Shown in pieces: positions 11,800 through 24,092 of a stretch of DNA of 64,000 nucleotides. The position numbers and the translations under genes were made by a program. The stretch comes from Macquaria australasica (Eukaryota > Chordata > Actinopteri > Centrarchiformes > Percichthyidae). The notes beneath the pieces were generated by a model that was not told where the DNA came from, did no database searches, and saw only the letters and a list, made by a program, of their open reading frames with translations. The stretch's first letter is position 1, and every line of letters begins with the position of its first letter. The stretch covers positions 553,642 through 617,641 of the forward strand of contig SEMN01000306.1 of NCBI GenBank assembly GCA_005408345.1. Direction: 5' to 3'.

Positions 11800-12447
11800 A
11801 ATATTGCTGCAAACTGTTACAATATAATGGCAGCTCAGGATTACACCTGTTCAGTTACACAATTTTAATCCCAATATTCCTCAAAATTGTATTAAATGTA
11901 ATGAAGAAATGAGTACCCTATTAAATTGTATGTGTCAGAAGCTCCAGATGTTCTGGATAGAGGTTCTTGAACTGATTTCCAAATTGACAGAAAGTGTTGT
12001 TCCCGTGGAAGCTAAAATATGTTTAATGCATATGTACCCTGAAGATTTTCCAGTAAATGTGAACTAATTAATTTCTGTAAATCCAGGCAAAGTTGAACAT
12101 TTCTATAAGATATGGGTGCCTCTCTTACATCTTACTGTGTAGATGCCTGTGATCAGAAAAGGATTGGTGCTACCATCGTCACTTCAAGGTAGCTTGTCAT
12201 ATGTGTCCCAGCAAGAGTAACATAATTGTAAATAGGGAGGGTGAATAGGATGATGACTTTATTGTACACCTCTAATTTTTTTTATCAATTTATAATTATT
12301 TTTATATATATTTTCACAATTGTTGGTTGTTAAGTTTCTCTTTTTACGAAGGATGTTGCATTATTGGGGCTGGCTACATTTTGTAAATTAGTTCTGTTTA
12401 TGCAAAATTAACAAAAAGCCAATAAACATAGTTATGGAAAAAAAAAA
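11800..12447 (+). pseudogene. L1-like LINE 3' fragment
   Basis: Around 11890-12055 one frame reads 'NCIKCNEEMSTLLNCMCQ' then 'KLQMFWIEVLELISKLTE', the C-terminal cysteine block (CxxC...) and 'FW..V...I' helix of L1/Tx1-type ORF2 proteins. Later frames are broken by stops. The 3' end has AATAAA (about 12421) and an A-rich tail (12437-12447). Only the far C-terminus and 3' untranslated part survive. Confidence 0.6.
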
Positions 12448-12585
12448 CGTCATATCAGCACCATGCACTGTTCAAACAGTCTGGTGCAAAACGAGGCACA
12501 GAAGCCGCAGTTTGCATGCTTCTTCGCCTCTCTTCATGTGTCGTATTGGATGTTACTAAGGTCATATTTGGGATTTACATGTGAT

Positions 12586-13101
12586 TTGAACGTTAGGTGT
12601 TTTCAGACCAAACAGTTCTGGGGACTCCCTGAGAGGAACTCTCCACTGGGGAGCTGCCCCGAGAACTACATACCTTCAAGGGCTTTTTTTCTGTTTGCAT
12701 TCACACCGCCAATAGGAACGCTGAAGTGACATAAGCCGGTCAGTAGTTGGTATAGCAATGCCACTTCATACAACAATAACTACAGCTGTCCTATTTGTCA
12801 GTGTTTTGTTCCTTTTTTAAGGCTACTGTTATGACCTGTTGTTTACACAGCTAACATTTTACACAGGTTTTTTAAAATGGCGGTTGCCGATGCTGCATTG
12901 GCTCATCTCTTTGACCAATCACCGTAGACTTACGTCACTCAAGATTCCTCTTGTGCTGGGAGAGTGCCTACTCTGAAGTAGGAGCTAAAAAAGTTCCCCA
13001 AAATGGCGTTCTAAGAACTACAATCATTCCCAGTTCTTGCAGTGCGAACACTCAAACTGTTCTTAGAACTATGAAAAAGTTCCTCCGGTGTGAAAACACC
13101 T
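12586..13101. mobile_element. Terminal-inverted-repeat MITE (hAT-like)
   Basis: The left end 'aggtgttttcagacc' (12595) is inverted at the right end 'ggtgtgaaaacacct' (13087-13101). An 8-bp direct repeat 'catgtgat' lies at 12578-12585 and 13102-13109, the size expected of hAT target duplications. The left copy is 9 bp away from the matched inverted end, so either extra bases were gained or the true terminus is at 12586. No coding capacity. Confidence 0.6.
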
Positions 13102-13486
13102 CATGTGATCTACAGTAGATTTGTGAAAAATCATGGTAAAGTTTTGATGTAAACTATGAAAGTGAAAAATGTGCCGGAGGGCTGCAGGTATTTGTTTACC
13201 TCCACTCTACAGGCTTACTGTATGAATTGGTATGAGGAGACTATTCTGGGGGTGTACCATAAATCAGCCATTGGTGTCGCTTTGAGGTCTGGATGATCTG
13301 TTCATCCTAAGGAATGTGAGAGGGGGGGATAAATTAAATGATTATAAATAAATGGTCATTTTTTTAAATGAAGCTCATGTTATTTGACGGCTCATGTTAT
13401 TTACAGATGCTTTTTATAGAAAATGTACAGAATATGTAATTTATGATACTTATCACCTTGCTTTTCACTCATTTAATTCTGTAGAT

Positions 13487-13873
13487 CAGTCTTTCCCAAA
13501 CTTAGGGTCGCGACCCAAAATGGGTCACGGACCCGTTTTTATTGGGTCGCCAGTAAAATTACTAAAATTAGTAAAATGCACAACAATGCTTTGATATGTG
13601 AATTCATTTTCCTAATTAAAATAGAAGAAGAGCATTCTTTTTTGCTACGCTGGTCTCTTCAGCTCAGATGCTGTGTGCAGGGCTGTTGGTGATTTTTAAT
13701 GATAATTTCCTCTCTGTCTCATTGAAGGCATTCATGGTTTGTTGTGTTCTTTATCAATAGTTTATAAATGTAGATGTTACGGCAATTCATGATGTATTTT
13801 TATAAGTTTGGGTCCTGGGGAGAAACCAAATTTCTCTTTTGGGTCTCGAGCTGAAAAAGTTTGGGAACCCCTG
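13487..13873. mobile_element. hAT MITE with 8-bp target duplication
   Basis: Inverted termini are 'cagtctttcccaaactt' (13487) and 'aagtttgggaacccctg' (13857-13873). Flanking 8-mers 'ctgtagat' (13479-13486) and 'ttgtagat' (13874-13881) match at seven of eight positions. An internal palindrome 'gggtcgcgaccc' sits near the left end. It is a non-autonomous hAT (Charlie-like) element. Confidence 0.85.
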
Positions 13874-15164
13874 TTGTAGATAAACCAAGAGGGATTTGAA
13901 AAACATAAATATGTAGGTTGAATGTTGTTTGAGATAACATTGATTTTTCGTTTAAAAATGTTTGTTTTTTTGCAGTGTTTCAGCATTAATTCAGCGTTAA
14001 CTTAAAATCCATCCATTCAAACAAATTATTAATCCTACTTAACATTATGGCAGCAATAATGAGAGCAATTACAACTTATCAGTTGGATGCAGGTTTATAA
14101 CACCAGAGGAGCTCTGGGCTTTTGTGGGTTTAAGAGAAGGCAAACAAGCTCTTAATTAAAGTGGGTAAAACGGTTATTTACTTGTGTCATTTTGAAACAC
14201 TGCTTGTTTGTACAGAAAGGGGTTGTAGGAAAATGCATGATTACAGTTCTAAAATTCAAAGTAGGTCAGTTCCAAAGTGTGCTTAACAGACCATGTTTTC
14301 TTTATTGCATATTGTAAAACAATGCTCTGAAATTTAATAATCTCAGTTGTGTAATCTGAGGTCAAGCCACTAACAGAAACCATCTCTCGTCATGTTTGCA
14401 GTGTCAACTTTCCATGTGGCAGTCAGCTGCCATAAGTCTACTTTCCACACACTACAATGGTCGAAAGAAAATGATTGACTTTGTAATGCAAACAAGCACC
14501 AAAAAAGAATGGGTGCAAGTTCACTGCACTGTGCAAGCATCCAGATGGCCTGTGAGATGCTGGTGTTTAGTTCTCATAAATATAGTTGATATTGACTGAC
14601 CCCTTCCTCTGTACATGTCCTCCTTAGTCAATGTTTGCAGAGAGAGAGAGAGAATGTGATGTGGTAGAGACAATAAAAAAAATATTTTACATTGTCAGAA
14701 CACATTACATTTTATTATACAGGTGTGAAATGCTGTGGCGCACAAGTTCATTTGTTTTTAGCATGAAAAGATTTTTAAAAAATGGGATAGAAAAACAATA
14801 TTCTACAGGATTTTTGCATCTTTGAGTATGTATGTCGAGGAATATTGCATTCTATTGCATTCTTTTTCTAACAAAAAAGAAAAGAATAAACTTGTACATT
14901 ACTCAGATGGAGCACAACCAAAACAAGAATGATGAAGAGGAGTAGATACAAGCCTTTTTCCACAGCATACATTTTAACTCGTCACAGTAGAAAAGGACAA
15001 GTGCATCCAATAACATTAACAATAACCCTTTTCTATTTAGGTGTGGCAGTGTTGCAGCATGCACAATACTATGGCAATGACAGAATCATGCTTACATGGA
15101 ATGGAGCCATTATTAACATTATCACTTGCACCTGTGTTTGGCGAGTCAAAAGGTCTATTGGCTG
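13874..15164. other. Non-coding DNA, nothing recognised
   Basis: A+T-rich sequence with a short (AG)n tract at 14639-14652. Open frames such as 14396-14599 have no supporting context. Confidence 0.45.
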
Positions 15165-15262
15165 AGTCTGAAATCACTCCCTGGTCCGCTCACTACTATT
15201 GACATAATAAACACAATAGTTTACTCTATAGTGAGCAGTAAATTGAGATTTCAGACGAATCA
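15165..15262. repeat. Short imperfect inverted repeat, MITE fragment
   Basis: 'gagtctgaaatcactccctg' and 'gctcactac' on the left are answered by 'gtgagcagtaaattgagatt' and 'tcagac' on the right, forming an imperfect hairpin of about 95 bp. This resembles one end of a fish MITE. Confidence 0.4.
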
Positions 15263-16002
15263 TCATCATTTTGCACCATCACTGACAGGTGCAGTGTTGC
15301 GTAATGATAATTTACCATGGACATATTATAAGAACTGGATACTGGACTCCAAAATAGAATCCATTAACTTGAGTAAAAGTCGCTTGCTGAGCGCATAAGA
15401 CAAAAAGTTTTCCTGCTTCTGTGTTTACTTCCGTGTTATGCTGCCCACTGCTCCGCCCACTCAATTCTGCTGAGCTCATAGATGTTACATTGGGATGCAC
15501 ATAAAAATAGCTTTTCTAGGCTCTGGGAAAACATCAGACCTCCATGGTTTGAAAATTCATACCACAAGAGTAATGCAGGTGTCCTGTCAACAGTTTTACA
15601 GGTGCCTCTTTTATTATGGTGGTCTATGGGGAAATGCTTTGTTGGCATCCTCAATGAGGATTCAGACCTGCATTAAAACAGCACAGGGGCTGTGTTGGTG
15701 GGGTTGTGTTGTTTAGGTACCAAAAGAGACATGAAATACAATCCAGGAACTCAGAGATGAATGCCTTTAAAGGTTTATTAGATGCCCAAACACTGCACAG
15801 CAGTTTGTAATACTCACAGACAGGATTTTTTAAACTCTGAAAAGTTATCACAGTGGCAACTATTCTCTACTTTGGTTTCTGACCAAACAGATTTTTTTTT
15901 CAGTTACAAATCATGAATTACACATTTACAAATAATATTGAGACTATTTTAACTCCATAGATCAGCCTCAGCTGTACATTGTGTTTCGTATTAATTAGGA
16001 AA
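15263..16002. other. Non-coding DNA
   Basis: Several overlapping short open frames on both strands (15436-15716) have no recognisable domain. The sequence around 15440-15640 resembles repetitive fish DNA but no boundary was found. Confidence 0.35.
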
Positions 16003-16162
16003 TGTTAGCATGCTAAAATGCTTGACTAAGATGGTGAACATGGTAGACATTACACCTGCTAAACTTCAGCATGTTAGCATTGTCATTATGTTAGCATGCT
16101 GAAATTAGCATTTAGCTCAAAGCACCGCTTTACCTAAGTACAGCCTCATAGCATAACTAATT
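16003..16162. repeat. 'Ttagcatgctaa' dispersed teleost repeat
   Basis: Repeated 'gttagcatgct' and 'catgttagcattgtcatta' phrases followed by 'agcatttagctcaaagcacc' and 'ctaagtacagcctca' are the hallmark of a very common interspersed repeat of percomorph fishes. Non-coding. Confidence 0.7.
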
Positions 16163-17889
16163 TTGTTAATGATGAAAAGCCACTTTTCATGTTAAATTAC
16201 ATTTTAAACTTGTCCGGCTACCTGCTGGAGATGAGTTGTTACAGACTGGGCATTGAGGGAAATACAATGTTTATTACTAAATAGATAAAGTAAAAGTAAC
16301 TGTATTGTTTCATGAAAAATGGTCAGAACCTGAATGTTATCACATTCAGAAAGCCGCATAGGCCAAGATCCTACCAAACACCAACATTGCTGGGAGGAAA
16401 AACAGGTCCATGAACTGAGGTTTAAGATGTAACTGCTCTCAGTCCATGAAGCACATTATTACAGTTTATTAAGTCCAGAGGCTCTGATAAAAATAGCCTG
16501 GTAACATTTTATTTTCAGTGCAAGCTTTAGAACAACAAAAGTTAATCTGCCTGAGGATCCCAGGAAACTTTCCAGCTGAACAGAGATTCAAGCAGCTGTG
16601 ATATAGCCAAGGGTCATAAAGTAATAAAATTTGTTCCAAAATAAATTTTGAAACTGAGAAAGACTGTACAAGTGATGGGATACTCTCTGCATACCATGTT
16701 CTGGTAAATAATGTCACTGCAGCAACCCCCAGACAAATCCTGTCATCTAAATATTATAAATACATGAATGGCTATCGCTCAGTCACCACAGGATAACAAA
16801 TGTACAATGTTCATGAAGGTTTGATGTGTTTTTCAATGGAAAATATACTTTAAAAAAAACCCTCAAAACAGGAGGAAGGACAAAATGCTTTCTTATGGCT
16901 GCCTACCAGATAACTTCAGCATAACCTTGACAGGCTTTTCTTTATTAGATTTATACAACACTTTAACTTTTGTACAGAGTGATAAACCACTCCAAAATGA
17001 AAACTAGGGCAGCAATACAAATTCCTGTAATGCAACAGGAAAGTAGATAATGGAAATGCGATAGAAGATAAAAAATAAAACCATATGCGACACTGTAACC
17101 ACACTAACCTTCAAAAAAGATTGTGATCAGTGTGTGGCCTTCTGACTGCCTCTCCATCTTTGACGTCTTGTCACAGAAAGTCAGTTTCCATGGTAACACC
17201 CAAATAAGTTTTATTTCCCTCAGTGTCCCTGAACACACCAAAGCATTGAGCTGAATAGCTAACGAGAAGTAAAAGTAGAGCTTAATGGTGAACAGGTGCA
17301 TGTATTAATCTGTGTATACTGTGTGTGTGTGTGTGTGTGAACTTAAACAGAGGGGTAAGCATAAAGGCCTCATTCAGGACAACAGGTTATGTTTATAGTC
17401 CCAGCAAAGTGATAATTGCCATCTGTCTTTTCTCTCAATGCTCAGCTCTTTTCAGCTCTTTTCTACAGCTTCTCAATTGCTTAGGCAGCACAGAAGTTCA
17501 TTCGTCTCAGGTTTTCTGGTGAGTGTGTGTGTGTGTGTGTGTGCAGGGACATTTGACATGTGCGTCACGACCTGTATGTTGTTGGGTGTTTACGACAGAC
17601 TGAGAACAGTCACACTCACAGTTTCATTTGCCACCTCTGTAACTTTTACAGAAAAAAAACCAAACAGTAATATTTCTGGTAAGTCACGCCCAAATTGAAT
17701 TCCCGACGGACCTGCTGCATCAAAAAGTATGCCAGTTAATGCTTGGTTTGATTAATCACAATGCATTTGCACACCTTTGCATGTTGAAATCAAAATATTA
17801 TTTGGATTGATGATTAAAGTGACAAGTAAATGGGGGGAGAGATAAAAACTGAAAACAAATACAAAACTGAATACATTTTGTGTCTACAG
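16163..17889. other. Non-coding DNA with two short (TG)n tracts
   Basis: (TG)n tracts at 17322-17338 and 17523-17542. No gene or mobile element recognised. Confidence 0.5.
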
Positions 17890-18044
17890 ATTGATCAAAG
17901 GTCTGCACAAGGGAAGACTGACGGAAGCTTTGAGATGGGAAGTCTCATTATCTGTGATGTGACTCCCACAGTGACAGAAATAATCACAGACAGCAAGGAA
18001 AAGGCAGTTCTTGTTGTCAGAAAGACTGAAATAAGTGACCTAGG
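17890..18044 (+). other. Candidate internal coding exon, gene unknown
   Basis: A 155-bp open segment preceded by an acceptor (ttttgtgtctacag|ATT) and followed by GG|GTAAGA, a good donor. It reads in a single frame 'IDQRSAQGKTDGSFEMGSLI' then 'ICDVTPTVTEIITDSKEKAV' and 'LVVRKTEISDL', a plausible acidic/hydrophobic mix for a soluble domain, starting in phase 0 and leaving two bases at the end. I do not recognise the gene and no partner exon is placed. It may be a chance combination. Confidence 0.3.
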
Positions 18045-18394
18045 GTAAGAGGACCCAAGACTGACAAACTCATCATTCACTAAGCCCAGCCCCTCTTAGT
18101 TACTGTTGCTATGCCTGTCAAGCTTGTCATTCTTGCATGGCACATGTGCAATTTACAATGATATGGGTGGCAGATTTACCATCAAAATTCTTGGTGATTG
18201 TGTCAAACAGTGTCCTTGGTTTCAGACAGAGGTAGACAAAAGTTGGCTTCTAATTCTAGCCGGCGCCCATCAATTTTGCCGGCTGAAATGACAACTGTGT
18301 TGTTGGCAGATTTTATCAGCTGTAGCTACATAGCTAGTTAAGCTAAAGGTGAATCTTGTAAAAGGGGGCTACATGGCTACATAAAATAACCAAA

Positions 18395-18530
18395 GTGATT
18401 AATGACAAGCACATTAAAATCAATTCTATAGCTCACAGGTAGCCACTGGAGAGATTTTACTATGAGGGTGATATGTGCTCTCAGTTTAGTTTTGGTTGCA
18501 GTGTTTTGAACCAGCTGCAGATGTTTGTTC
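18395..18530 (-). pseudogene. L2-type LINE RT C-terminal relic
   Basis: The minus strand reads 'LNKHLQLVQNTATKTKLRAH' then 'ITLIVKSLQWLPVSYRIDF', clearly the 'LQLIQNAAAR...HISPILASLHWLPVKSRIEF' block present in the L2 copy at 38891-39658, but diverged. It is a short old fragment. Confidence 0.65.
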
Positions 18531-18997
18531 AGGTTCTTATGCTTTGTTACCACCAAAAGGACAGGGAAGTTTGATCGCGGGATCATTTGTAAACAAATAA
18601 ACACAACACACGAATATTCGCCTTTCTGGGTTCATAACATCATCTGAAGGCGCACACAGTTCGGGGAATTTCACCGCCTTCTACATGAACTGCATCTGGA
18701 TGTCTGCCGCTTCCAGTTCTACTTGAGGCTTACCAGTGCCCAGTTTGATCGGGATCGGGGATTTACTACTACAGCAGTAGGAACCAAAAATAATCTGATT
18801 TAGCTGTGATTTATTGCAAAAAACAGATCAAAAGGATGCTGAAATAACTACATCATGATGCCAATTCATAAAAAGTCTGAATCCATGCTTTGTCAGGTCT
18901 GTCTGAAAGATGACAAGCAAATAACCTTACTTTTGTTTTGAGGTCCAATCAAAAACAGGGCAGTGAAATCCCTGTAAATGAGTGAGGTCTGTGTGAT

Positions 18998-18998
<1 letters not shown>

Positions 18999-19063
<65 letters not shown>
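18999..19063. repeat. (AC)n microsatellite
   Basis: About 32 uninterrupted AC units on the plus strand. The cysteine-valine frames it creates are not proteins. Confidence 0.95.
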
Positions 19064-19067
<4 letters not shown>

Positions 19068-21560
19068 AAAGAAGATATGGACATACAGGCTAGACATTGA
19101 TAGCATGAGAAAGCACACCTGCTCTATTTTTCTCTATATTGGCAAGCTGAGGGCCAGAAGATCAGACAAAGGAGCATTAATTCTTCTATGGATGTGTCAG
19201 CAGTGCAGCTCTGGGCTGCAGCAATGATCTATGTGCTGACAACATCAAGTGCTATCCCTCTATTCAATTTCAGTGTTTGGCCCTTTGCTTGAGGGTTGTT
19301 TTAAATCCCCAAACTTTAAATGTTTAGGTGCTCCTTGCTGACTCACATTCACTCCTCATCCAGACAGTTGACAGAGAGTGGTAGAAATCTGGAGCTCCAT
19401 CATGGTCTTCATCTTGCTGCTGTCTCTATATTCCATTAAACAAATGTCAGAAATTGAGAGGTGTTTTCATCTCCCAGTATGTAATACTGTTTCTATCAAT
19501 TTCTCTGATATCCACTCTGTTTGCCACCTTGAACCTTGGCTTATTTTCTCTGTTTCTTCTGTCTCTCAGCTGGGCTACTTCCAATTCTCTGCCCGCTCTC
19601 CTTGCCCCTTTGCATTATCCCAGACTGCAGACAACCAGTTCTCTTTTAAGATGACATATAAAACATGGTTTTCAACCAGGGATGGACTGGGAATAAAAAG
19701 TGGTTCGAGACTTTTGACTCAGACCGGCCCAACAAAACCCACCTGGAGACACAGCACCACCAACATGAAGTAGAAAGCCCTGTACAATGTAAAATAATGA
19801 TTGATACAACCAATAGCATGACTTGTTTTGAGTATCAATAGGATCGATACGAAACCCCCCAATCAGATCAGCCTTTCTACTCCGCTGTCTCTGCTAAAAA
19901 TGTTCTTTTGTCATGGATGTATTTGACGTTAGATCACATTCTGTGCACGTTACTTGCATGCACTGCACTCTGCTTCTCTGCTGCTGTTATGCGCACAGCG
20001 TACACCTCCAATTAGTTCAGACTCGGAGCCGATAGCCGAGCCATAGAGTGGAGAGAGATGGGGAACACACATATACACACCACACTAATGGTTGAACAAA
20101 AGAGGAGCATCATTTGGAGCATTTTTACTGCTTTGAATGAAAACGTTGCAAGCTGCAATGTATGTAAGAGACTGTGCACTATTGAACTTGAACATTAATA
20201 AGTGGTGACTGCTATGTACTGCAGTTCGTTTTGCACCATATTACATTATTGTAATTTGCATACAGGTATTTTTATTTTTCACATTCCACTCCCTCTATAT
20301 ACTTACTACAAGTATTAATGCAACACTAGAATTCAAACTGGACAGCACAGCAGCAAATACAGCACCAACATAATTAATTTCAATGGCTTTTTTCTCGTCA
20401 TTGAATCCTTCTGTAAGTTCTATAAAGGGGTGAGCTTCACACACAAAATACTTGGAATACTTTGGTTAGTAAGCATATTAGAATTTCTGATGAAATTAGC
20501 TTATCCCTGTTTTCTTCTGCCTACCACATCTGCTGCAGAACCTACGGGGGTTTTCACTGAACTGGGCTGTGCTCCTGGATACACACTGCTGCTCTGGCCC
20601 TCCTCTACGGTCATCTGCACAGCTACAGTGTACTGCTGCCAAATGCATTTTGAAGCACTTGGATGCTTCTATTTTTCAAGATTTTAAATGTGAACTCCAC
20701 ACATGAAAGTGTGTTTACAGGTGTTTGGGAGTACTACTGCATATGTGAAAAAAGTATGAAGCCTGAAGTCTGATAAATGTCCTCTAGACTCAGTTGGGGC
20801 TGGAGACTACACACTGGAAAATCTTGAACCTCGTTTTCAACCCAACTGATGAGACGTTCACATGGCACAGAATATAACATATAGGACCATGACCTAATTA
20901 CAGCAGAAAAAGGAGGCAAGGACAGAGAGAAAAACCACCTATAATGGATTTATGACAAATGTCCTGACAGTTTAATATTATCACCGGTTACATCCCATCA
21001 GTTATGTCCGTGTTCATGTCACTGTTAGCCATGTTGCAATCAAATTCTCTCTACCCGCCTGTGACGTTTCCAGGTGTCTGTCTGGAGAGATAACATCGCA
21101 AGACAAGCAGAGAGAGTTTTCGGCTTCACAAACAATCAACATAACAGCTCTCAGCTATCTCGGGCAAACTTTCAAATAGTTGGAAATAAAAGGCTGCCTG
21201 TGTATGTGTGTGTGGGAGGGGGTGTTTGGTGCATAAGAAATTACCAGTTTGCATCTTTTTATGTACTGCAATCTTTCCTTAGGTGGCTGAATGACACAGT
21301 TGAAGTGGCATTTCTCCCTACTGAGCAGAAGCACAGTCTCTTGTTTATTTCGTTTTGCCTGATGGGAATGTTTTCATTATTTTTTACATGTCCAAATATA
21401 TTGTTACATAGCCAAATATTGTTATTTTCCCTGTATTTCTCTCTTGAATTCTAAACACATCACTCAGTTGCTATAACCCATACTGTTTGAATGCATGTAG
21501 TTATACCACACAGTGTTTTCTGCATATACTGTAAATACTTAACTGTACCATACTATAGAG
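19064..21560. other. Non-coding DNA, nothing firmly recognised
   Basis: Contains 'gggatggactgggaataaaa' and 'cagaccggcccaac' (19679-19730), phrases of a known type of fish repeat, but no ends were matched. Open frames at 19378-19773, 20430-20687 and 21074-21454 lack domains and splice context. Confidence 0.4.
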
Positions 21561-21963
21561 CAGGGGTGGGCAATTAATTTTTCCAAGGGGCCACATGGGA
21601 AACTGGCACTGTTGTGGGGGGCCAGACCAATAGACTGAACTTAATTCTGCTCAATATTAATTTTATCTCTTTATAAAAATCAGTAAATTGTATGGTTTTG
21701 ATTAGCTGCTACAGGTAAGGGTAGATGTTACGATTAGGCTATGAAAATGTGGAGCAGGCATAATAAAAATGCCAACATTATATCACTATTTAATCAACAT
21801 TCACAAAAACGATTTTGAAAATGTGCATGTTTTTGTAGTATTTTTGTAGTATTTTGTAGTAAGACCAGCATTTTAATAATAACTTTATACAAAAAAAGTG
21901 CTATTACTATTTTGTTTGTAGTCTAATTACCTCATTTGCTGTTTTTCAGTTCTTTTTTCTTGT

Positions 21964-22095
21964 TCAGTGATAGAAATCTAGTCTTTGTTGGGCTTCAACA
22001 AGTGCACTGAAGTCAGGTTGAATGTCTGAGGTGGATATGCGAAGGACAGCTGACAGGTGATCGTCAGAAAAAGTTAAAATTGTCCGCTTTGTTTT
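21964..22095 (-). pseudogene. hAT transposase C-terminal tail, out of frame
   Basis: In a different frame from the N-terminal part, the minus strand reads 'TKRTILTFSDDHLSAVLRIS' then 'TSDIQPDFSALVEAQQR' and a stop. This is the terminal segment following the dimerisation domain of ZBED/GTF2IRD2-like transposases. It overlaps the end of the N-terminal frame by a few codons, so the deletion junction lies around 22075-22100. Confidence 0.7.
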
Positions 22096-22589
22096 GCAGC
22101 TGAAGCTTTTCCTGCGATGTCCTCGATCCTTCTCATTACGGTTTGCCTGGACAGGGGCACATTATCAAATGCTTCTTTTTTCTCAGGGCATATTAGCGCT
22201 GCAGATTCCACCATACAATCTTTGACAAATTCTCCATCACAGAATGGCTTACTGTTTTTTGCGATTTTGTGGGATATCACAAAGCTGGTCTTGACGGCTC
22301 CATCCCTGAATGTGTAAAGCTTGGCAAAAAGTTCTTGTTGCTTTTGCAGCTTAGCTAGCAAAGCTTCAGGTGTCCGTGCCCGCTCTGCATCAGTCAAGTT
22401 CTTGTATTTCTCTGCGTGTTTAGTCTCGTAATGGCGATTCAAATTGTAATCCTTAAACACAGCAAGCTGTATTCCACAAACTAAGCCCACAGCTTTATCT
22501 TTGACTTCAGTAAATAAATACTTAGAAGTCCATGTCTTGTTAAAAACTCTACACTCTGTATCAATCTTTTTTTTAACGTGAGCTGACAT
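22074..22589 (-). pseudogene. hAT transposase N-terminal part (BED-like zinc finger)
   Basis: A 171-codon frame starting at a good ATG. Residues 36-58 hold the zinc-finger region 'VFKDYNLNRHYETKH', as in ZBED/GTF2IRD2-like hAT transposases. The usual CxxC is reduced to 'GLVC', so the first metal ligand appears to be lost. Residues 60-165 match the family's helical linker ('LLAKLQKQQELF', 'PFCDGEFVKDCM', 'PLSRQTVMRRIEDIA'). Full-length relatives run to about 600 residues or more. Here the frame stops just after the linker, where an internal deletion joins it out of frame to the C-terminus. It is not a functional transposase. Confidence 0.8.
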
Positions 22590-22875
22590 TTTTGAGGGTT
22601 AACAGCTAGCCTAACTCACATCTCTGTTTGCATTGAAGGTGCATACGCTTGCACACAATCACGAATGTACGTAAATTGAATAAATTAGCAGTTGCCTTCA
22701 AAATAAAAGCAATGCAGTTGTATTCCGTGCATGATGTACACTTATTTACGTTTGATTCCTAATTTACCATTGACCTCACGTGGGCCGGTCAGGGACAGCC
22801 AAAGGGCCAGATGTGTCCTGGGGGCCATACAATGCCCAGGTCTACTATAGAATGATATACTATACAGAATGTAGG

Positions 22876-23360
22876 TCATGTTGGTCAGCATGACCTGTGG
22901 AGTGCCACAGGGATCAATACTTGGTCCCCTTCTATATAATCTGCACATGCTGCCATTAAACCAGGTTTTTCAAAACAACTACATTAATTGCACTTATTCT
23001 GACGATACTCAAGTTTACATATCTGACAGAAGACTACAGTCCCATTGACACACTTAGTTTCATCAAACAAAACAACTGGATCAGCCAGAATAAACGCTTG
23101 CTAAATAAAGACACAACTGAGGTGATTGTGTTTTCCGTCCATAACGGAAGACTGCACATCTTAACTCTTTATCTGTAAAAATTGTGAGTCAGGCCAGAAA
23201 TGTGGGTGATCAAAATCAGCCTTTTTATCATCCAAAAATAATGGCTAGAGAAAAAGGACTGATGTCCAAACAGGACAAAAGGCTAATCCACACATTCACA
23301 TCGAGCAGGTTGGATTATTGTAACAGTCTTTTCTCAGCTTGTTCAAAATGCAGCAGCCTT
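22876..23360 (+). pseudogene. L2-type LINE RT relic
   Basis: Plus-strand frames read 'MTCGVPQGSILGPLLYNLHM', then 'CTYSDDTQVYISD' (the catalytic YADD box as YSDD), and after stops 'SRLDYCNSLFSAC', all landmarks of L2-clade reverse transcriptase. Stops and deletions between them make this an old fragment. It directly adjoins the right end of the hAT element. Confidence 0.75.
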
Positions 23361-23540
23361 TAAACCACTGCAGAAGAAGAGGACATAACGAGATGAAATA
23401 ATTAAAAGAGCCCTAGTCAAACCTCAAACATATTGGGGTTGATATTTTTTTTTCATTTTTTTATGTATAAAAACAGGTGGATGGAAACACACTTAATAAT
23501 TATATAAACTTATATAAACCCACTTTGATTTAGCCATTTA
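23352..23540. repeat. Direct repeat, copy 1 of about 190 bp
   Basis: From 'taaaccactgcagaagaaga' through 'gtggatggaaacacacttaa' to 'taatataaactt'-like sequence, repeated at 23950-24140 in the same orientation with scattered differences. See that entry. Confidence 0.8.
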
Positions 23541-23799
23541 CTAGTTATCTTTGGAGATCAAACCAAACAAACAAATATAAATATATTACAACATATTCTA
23601 AAGTCTCTGCATTGGTTATCAGTAAGTAAAATAATTAATTTTTTTAATTGAGTCAAATCAAAATGCTGCAAATCACATACTGAGCAGGGCCAAGTTATAC
23701 TTCTGACATGCTTTCTCTGTCTTTCTCTGAACCTTCTAGGACACTTTGGTCTGTCCAAATTCAAACTTCCAACCTACCTGTTCACTGCCACCAATTCTC

Positions 23800-24092
23800 A
23801 AGTTTCCATCCAAATTTAATGCACATTTTAAGTGAATTTCCAGACAATTTGCGAAAGAAAATGTAAATTAATGTGCCTTTCCATCCACTACTGATATGTG
23901 AACATTAGGAGTTGAGCGCATCAGGATAATGATGATTCTCCAGTCGGTGCCATTAAACCATTGCAGAAGAAGAGGACATAACGAGACGACATAATTAAAA
24001 GAGCCCCAGTCAAACCTCAAACATACTGGGGTTGATATTTCAAGATGGTTTTTCAGTTGTTTTTTTATACATAAAAACAGGTGGATGGAAAC
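23800..24092. mobile_element. Small MITE with 'tttccatcca' inverted ends
   Basis: Left 'aagtttccatccaaattt' (about 23800) and right 'ggtggatggaaacacactt' (about 24073-24092) are inverted counterparts, differing by a 4-bp gap. Non-coding. Its right half lies inside the second copy of the duplicated block. Confidence 0.5.

Larger units (their letters stand above)
21561..22844 (-). mobile_element. Internally deleted hAT (ZBED/GTF2IRD2-like) transposon
   Basis: Left terminus 'caggggtgggcaa' (21561) and right terminus 'tgcccaggtcta' (ends 22844) are imperfect inverted repeats of hAT type. Flanking 8-mers 'ctatagag' (21553-21560) and 'ctatagaa' (22845-22852) match at seven of eight positions. Inside, on the minus strand, lie only the N-terminal part of a transposase and its last 40 residues. 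The RNase-H-like catalytic middle is absent. At 1.28 kb it is a deletion derivative. Confidence 0.85.

Noticed and set aside
18893..19118. Cysteine-valine repeat frames
   Set aside because: Direct translation of the (AC)n microsatellite.
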